Assembly: GCF_040096615.1 (NCBI RefSeq)
Contig: NZ_JBBMEJ010000007.1
Span: forward strand, 1-64,000
DNA length: 64,000 nucleotides
Direction: 5' to 3'
Source of the DNA: Blautia_A aquisgranensis
GTDB taxonomy: Bacteria; Bacillota; Clostridia; Lachnospirales; Lachnospiraceae
In this document: in pieces, positions 60,735-64,000 of the stretch
How the letters are laid out: the number at the start of each line of letters is the position of its first letter
Numbering within the stretch: the stretch's first letter is position 1
Translations under genes and position numbers: made by a program
The notes under the pieces: generated by a model
What the model was told of the DNA's origin: nothing
Seen by the model: only the letters and a program-made list of their open reading frames with translations
Database searches by the model: none

Positions 60735-62102
60735 ATGAAGAAAAAAACAGTGATCCTGCTTGTAGGGGCAATAACTTTGGCAGCAGTTTTTTCCGGCTGT
60801 GGTAAAAATAAAGAGGCAACCGAAGCGGCTAACGAGAGTGTGGAGTCTGAAGACCCGGAAGGAAAAGCCAAAAACAGCGATGATGCGGAGGAAGAAGAAA
60901 AGAGAGAAGAAGAGGAAAAGGCAGCAGCAGATAAGAAGGTTGGTATTTTTCTGCCGTCAGCGTCCGATGATACGAGATGGGCGTCTGATGGGGAAACTCT
61001 TGTACATGCACTTGAGGATGACGGATACGATGCAGAGGTATTTTTCGCAGATGAGAGCGGAGATACACAGGTATCCCAGATCAGTGGCATTCTGGATGAT
61101 GAAAAAACATCTGCTCTTATTGTGGCACCTGCAGATCCGTACGGGCTGAATGATGTGCTGGAGCAGGTCTACGAGAAATCCATTCCTGTTTTTTCCTATG
61201 ATGAGCTGATCATGGATACAGATAAGGTGAATTATTTTGTGACCTTTGATGCACGTAAGGCAGGAAAGATGATCGGAGATGCCATTATTAAGAACAAGGA
61301 TCTGGAGAAAGCCAGTGAGGATAAACAGACCTTAACAATCGAATTTCTCATGGGTTCCCCGGATGACAGAGATGCACTTTTCTTTTTCAATGGAGTAATG
61401 GAAAAACTTCAGAAATACTTTGATGACGGTACACTTGTATGTAAGTCCGGTAAGCAGAGCTTTGACGACACAGCAGTAATGCGTAACAGCAGAAGTACTG
61501 CAAAAAATGATCTCACAGCTGTTCTTTCCGGGAATTACGCGGATGGAGCTCCGGATATCATCTGCACAGGTGCGGATGAACTGGCACTTGGAGCAGCAGA
61601 AGCACTGGAGGAAGCTGGATATACAGCAGGTAGTGAGGACTGGCCTATGATCACAGGCTGTGGCTGTGAGGCTGAGGCTGCAACTGCCATTATTGAAGGA
61701 AGATTATCGAACAGTGTATTTCTGGACAACCGTGTGCTTGCAGCAGACTGTGTGACTATGGTAGATACTTATCTGAAAGGCGAAAAACCGGAAATTAACA
61801 ACTATTCCCAGTATGATAATGGAACCAAAATTGTGGGTACGGTAACAAGTGATCTCCAGCTGATCGACAAGGATAACTATCAGATGCTTGTGGATGACGG
61901 ATATTTTGATGAAGATGAGATACTGCCGGAGGTGACATCGACACCGACACCGGAGCCGACTGTGACGGAAACTCCGTCTGAAGAGGCGGAAGGAACAGTG
62001 ATGCCGACACCGTCTGTAGCAGCAGGGGAGACGGCCACACCGACAGAAGAGCCGGTAACGCCAACCCCGACAGAGAAAGCGGACAAAAGTTCCGTAGCAT
62101 AA
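60735..62102 (+). CDS. Periplasmic-binding-like sugar-binding lipoprotein
   Basis: A 455-residue exported lipoprotein with lipobox FSGC and an acidic coil, followed by a type I periplasmic-binding fold (about 70-395) like xylose or multiple-sugar (ChvE-type) receptors: VGIFLPSASDDTRW, ALIVAPADP, CTGADELALGA. A long Pro/Thr/Glu tail (TPTPEPTVTE) follows. No ABC permease or ATPase is adjacent, so it may work as a sensor or with a distant transporter. GGAGAG precedes the ATG at 60735. Confidence 0.85.
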   Translation: MKKKTVILLVGAITLAAVFSGCGKNKEATEAANESVESEDPEGKAKNSDDAEEEEKREEEEKAAADKKVGIFLPSASDDTRWASDGETLVHALEDDGYDAEVFFADESGDTQVSQISGILDDEKTSALIVAPADPYGLNDVLEQVYEKSIPVFSYDELIMDTDKVNYFVTFDARKAGKMIGDAIIKNKDLEKASEDKQTLTIEFLMGSPDDRDALFFFNGVMEKLQKYFDDGTLVCKSGKQSFDDTAVMRNSRSTAKNDLTAVLSGNYADGAPDIICTGADELALGAAEALEEAGYTAGSEDWPMITGCGCEAEAATAIIEGRLSNSVFLDNRVLAADCVTMVDTYLKGEKPEINNYSQYDNGTKIVGTVTSDLQLIDKDNYQMLVDDGYFDEDEILPEVTSTPTPEPTVTETPSEEAEGTVMPTPSVAAGETATPTEEPVTPTPTEKADKSSVA

Positions 62103-62111
62103 AAGCAAAAA

Positions 62112-62173
62112 TAAAAAACACTCCCGGGAACGGATCACACGTGATCAGTGTGGTGGGTTCTAGGGAGTGTTTT
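62112..62173 (+). terminator. Terminator between the lipoprotein and xpt genes
   Basis: AAAACACTCCC..GAAC and GTTCTAGGGAGTGTTTT form an extended stem enclosing a second small hairpin; T-run and A-run at the ends make it bidirectional. Confidence 0.85.
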
Positions 62174-62206
62174 AAACTTTAATGATAAAATTCTTTATCT
62201 GAGACT

Positions 62207-62779
62207 TTATTCGCGGAATGTAAGCTTGCCACCTTCGATGGAATCAATAATGGCAAGAGACTCCAGATGGATTCCCATATCGCGGATGGTCTGTCCGCCG
62301 GACTGGAAGCCTTTTTCGATAACGATTCCGGCACCCTCAAGGGTTGCGCCTGATTTCTTTACGATGTCAATAAGGCCCAAAAGAGCACAGCCGTTGGCAA
62401 GAAAATCGTCAATAAGGAGAACGTGATCATCCGGTCCAAGGAATTTCTTGGAGAGGATCACATCATAGACCTTCTTGTGGGTAAAGGATTCTACTTTTGT
62501 TGTGTACATTTCACCGTCAAGATTTACACTCTGTGCCTTCTTGGCAAAGACTACTGGAACATGGAAATACTGGGCTGCAATGCAGGCGATTCCGATACCG
62601 GAAGCTTCAATGGTAAGGATCTTGTTGATTGGACAGTGGTCAAAACGTCTCTTGAATTCTTTACCGATCTCGTTGATCAGATCGATGTCCATCTGATGAT
62701 TCAGAAAGTTGTCCACTTTTAAAATATTTCCTTCTTTTACTACGCCGTCTTTCAGGATTCTGTCTTTTAAAAGCTGCAT
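62207..62779 (-). CDS. xpt: Xanthine phosphoribosyltransferase
   Basis: A 190-residue salvage enzyme making XMP from xanthine and PRPP. The PRPP loop is VLLIDDFLANGCALLGL and the N-terminal MQLLKDRILKDGVVKEGNIL fits Xpt. AAGGAGA precedes the ATG. The leader is short, without a purine riboswitch. A promoter (TTGCAC, 17 bases, TATGAT) lies on the minus strand at 62859-62887. Confidence 0.95.
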   Translation of the reverse strand: MQLLKDRILKDGVVKEGNILKVDNFLNHQMDIDLINEIGKEFKRRFDHCPINKILTIEASGIGIACIAAQYFHVPVVFAKKAQSVNLDGEMYTTKVESFTHKKVYDVILSKKFLGPDDHVLLIDDFLANGCALLGLIDIVKKSGATLEGAGIVIEKGFQSGGQTIRDMGIHLESLAIIDSIEGGKLTFRE

Positions 62780-62858
62780 GATTTATCTCCTTTGATCTAT
62801 CGCTGTTTTTGATACGAGCAAGTATTGAAGCGGATTGCGAATATCCTCTTGACTATGT

Positions 62859-62887
62859 ATCATACGACAATATTTGGACAAGTGCAA
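62859..62887 (-). promoter_or_regulatory. Promoter of xpt
   Basis: On the minus strand TTGCAC (62882-62887) and TATGAT (62859-62864) are separated by 17 bases, about 80 bases before the start codon. Confidence 0.65.
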
Positions 62888-62893
62888 TTATTT

Positions 62894-62922
62894 TTGACAA
62901 AAAATCATAAAATTATTATAAT
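62894..62922 (+). promoter_or_regulatory. Strong promoter of the small protein / csoR-like operon
   Basis: Consensus TTGACA (62894-62899) and TATAAT (62917-62922) with 17-base spacing, the best sigma-A match in the window. Confidence 0.88.
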
Positions 62923-62955
62923 AGATAAGATGACAAAAGAAAGGAACAGACGCAT

Positions 62956-63183
62956 ATGAAGGAATATGAGGTAATCTGGGAAATTTTTAATAAATGCCCG
63001 AGAAATCAGATGCGTGATGTGTTTGTGGAGGAAGTAGAGATCGCTGACCCGGAAGAGTATGTGAAGCATAAATTTCAGGGGAAGGATGTTTCCTATGAGA
63101 AGACAGTACTTGAAGACGGAACGATCATCTTTGACATTACAACATCCATGATCCGTCAGCGTTGTTCTTTCACGGAAATCTGA
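62956..63183 (+). CDS. 75-residue protein, function unknown
   Basis: Starts MKEYEVIWEIFNKCPRNQMR. It is acidic and predicted alpha/beta, with two Cys (one in NKCP) and no membrane segment. AAAGGAACAG precedes the ATG and a consensus promoter lies just upstream. It ends 14 bases before a CsoR-like regulator, which suggests a shared operon. Confidence 0.75.
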   Translation: MKEYEVIWEIFNKCPRNQMRDVFVEEVEIADPEEYVKHKFQGKDVSYEKTVLEDGTIIFDITTSMIRQRCSFTEI

Positions 63184-63197
63184 AGGAGGAATTACAC

Positions 63198-63569
63198 ATG
63201 AGTGATACGAACGAAACGCATGTGCACGTTCTCGAGGATGGAACGGTTCTTCGGCATACCCACGGGGAACATGAGCATGACCACAGCAGTACACATCCTC
63301 ATCATCACAGCCACGCACAGACCAAGGCTGTGCTCAACAGACTTTCCAGGGCCATCGGTCATATGGAATCCATCAAGCGCATGGTGGAGGACGGAAGAGA
63401 CTGCAGCGAGGTACTGATCCAGCTGTCAGCCGTGAAATCTGCGATCAATAATACAGGCAAGATCATTCTGCAGGATCATATCGAGCACTGTATCGTGGAT
63501 GCAGTGGAGCATGGAGACCGGGAAGCAATCAAGGAACTGGAAAAAGCGATCGACAGATTTATGAAATAA
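63198..63569 (+). CDS. CsoR/RcnR-family metal-sensing repressor
   Basis: A 123-residue DUF156 protein. A His-rich N-terminal extension (about 8-42, with HTHGEHEHDH and HPHHHSHA) precedes the all-helical repressor domain, which has RAIGHMESIKRMVEDGRDC, the H-x3-C pair in DHIEHC and basic DNA-contact residues. Sensing of Cu, Ni or Zn, or sulfide, is possible; the His tail favours a metal. The ATG at 63198 has AAGGAGG upstream. Confidence 0.88.
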   Translation: MSDTNETHVHVLEDGTVLRHTHGEHEHDHSSTHPHHHSHAQTKAVLNRLSRAIGHMESIKRMVEDGRDCSEVLIQLSAVKSAINNTGKIILQDHIEHCIVDAVEHGDREAIKELEKAIDRFMK

Positions 63570-63662
63570 GTAAGAAGTTCATGAGCGATCGTGAATGAGA
63601 AATATGCATTCTGCACAGAGTACTGTACAGAGGCAAATATAAGGAAATGAGAGGAACCTATT

Positions 63663-64000
63663 ATGGCAAAAGAGTGCAGCAATTCATCCTGCGACAAATC
63701 CAGCTGTGAAGGCTGTGGACAGAAGCAGCCACAGAGCCTTCTGGCAGAGCCGAATCTTTTTTCGGATGTAAAACACGTGATCGGAGTTGTAAGTGGAAAG
63801 GGTGGAGTCGGTAAATCCTTTGTGACAGGCTCCCTGGCCAATCTGATGGCCTCCAAGGGATATAAAGTAGGTATTATGGATGCGGATATCACAGGACCGT
63901 CCATTCCTAAGATGTACGGCATCAAGGGAAATGCACAGGGCAGTGACAATGGAATCTATCCTATTCCTACAGCAAACGGAATCGAGGTTATGTCTGTAAA
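63663..64000 (+). CDS. Mrp/NBP35-family Fe-S cluster carrier ATPase (partial)
   Basis: The first 112 residues of a P-loop ATPase cut by the window end. A Cys-rich N-terminus (CSNSSCDKSSCEGC) precedes the deviant Walker A GKGGVGKS and MDADITGPSIPKM, features of ApbC/Mrp. Together they carry and insert Fe-S clusters. GAGAGGAAC precedes the ATG. It lies 93 bases after the csoR-like gene. Confidence 0.95.
   Translation, partial: MAKECSNSSCDKSSCEGCGQKQPQSLLAEPNLFSDVKHVIGVVSGKGGVGKSFVTGSLANLMASKGYKVGIMDADITGPSIPKMYGIKGNAQGSDNGIYPIPTANGIEVMSV

Noticed and set aside
62780..62880. Purine riboswitch upstream of xpt
   Set aside because: The leader is short and lacks the conserved purine-aptamer core and its kissing loops.

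Overview
The window is a 64-kb chromosomal piece of a spore-forming Firmicute. The best fit is a Lachnospiraceae clostridium, Blautia-like by gene content; this is inference, as no marker was compared. The grounds are the forespore genes spoIIAA-spoIIAB-sigF, a complete set of spoVAA-AE homologues, MurT/GatD, a T-box leader on valS, a probable class III preQ1 riboswitch on queT, AGGAGG ribosome binding sites and a Firmicute-type S10-spc-alpha ribosomal protein cluster. No phage, insertion sequence or CRISPR array was seen.

Layout. 1-320: 3' end of a 23S rRNA gene followed by tRNA-Asn and tRNA-Cys, with no 5S gene. 440-2420: a FadR-type regulator, a truncated KDG kinase and an intact KDPG aldolase (hexuronate catabolism). 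2400-7650: a small membrane protein and an ABC/FtsX exporter pair with a very long coiled coil. 7720-17400: T-box-valS, an LtaS-like sulfatase, folC, a 50-residue protein, a zinc-ribbon/TPR protein and the spoIIA operon. 17400-27860: riboswitch-queT, an RmlD-like reductase, a dicarboxylate symporter, a LysR/sulfite-reductase-like divergent pair, a K+-dependent membrane pyrophosphatase and the spoVA operon. 27970-33130: tcdA, murB-rapZ-whiA-crh and a signal-peptidase-like membrane protein.

33180-56500 holds the ribosomal protein super-cluster: rpsJ through infA, then rpmJ-rpsM-rpsK-rpsD-rpoA-rplQ. It is split between infA and rpmJ by about 7 kb of accessory DNA: a surface lipoprotein, an NSS transporter, a decayed trehalose-type locus (treR, PTS and treC remnants) and a DUF1275 protein. 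Each half has its own promoter of nearly identical design. Several inter-gene gaps in the cluster hold strong predicted RNA hairpins.

56600-64000: an internally deleted LytTR response regulator, a glycerophosphodiesterase-like protein, murT-gatD, a short WYL-type regulator, a sugar-binding lipoprotein, xpt, a small conserved-looking protein with a CsoR-type regulator, and the start of an Mrp/NBP35 ATPase.

A recurring oddity is that accessory genes (kdgK, treR, the PTS gene, treC, the response regulator) have lost internal or N-terminal blocks while their flanks look intact. Other points worth attention are a Crh-like HPr with Glu at position 15, a signal-peptidase-like protein with no catalytic Ser, structured leaders in the ribosomal protein operons, and a large palindrome in the folC leader. 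No clear new multi-gene system was recognised; the strongest new leads are RNA elements and protein-family variants.
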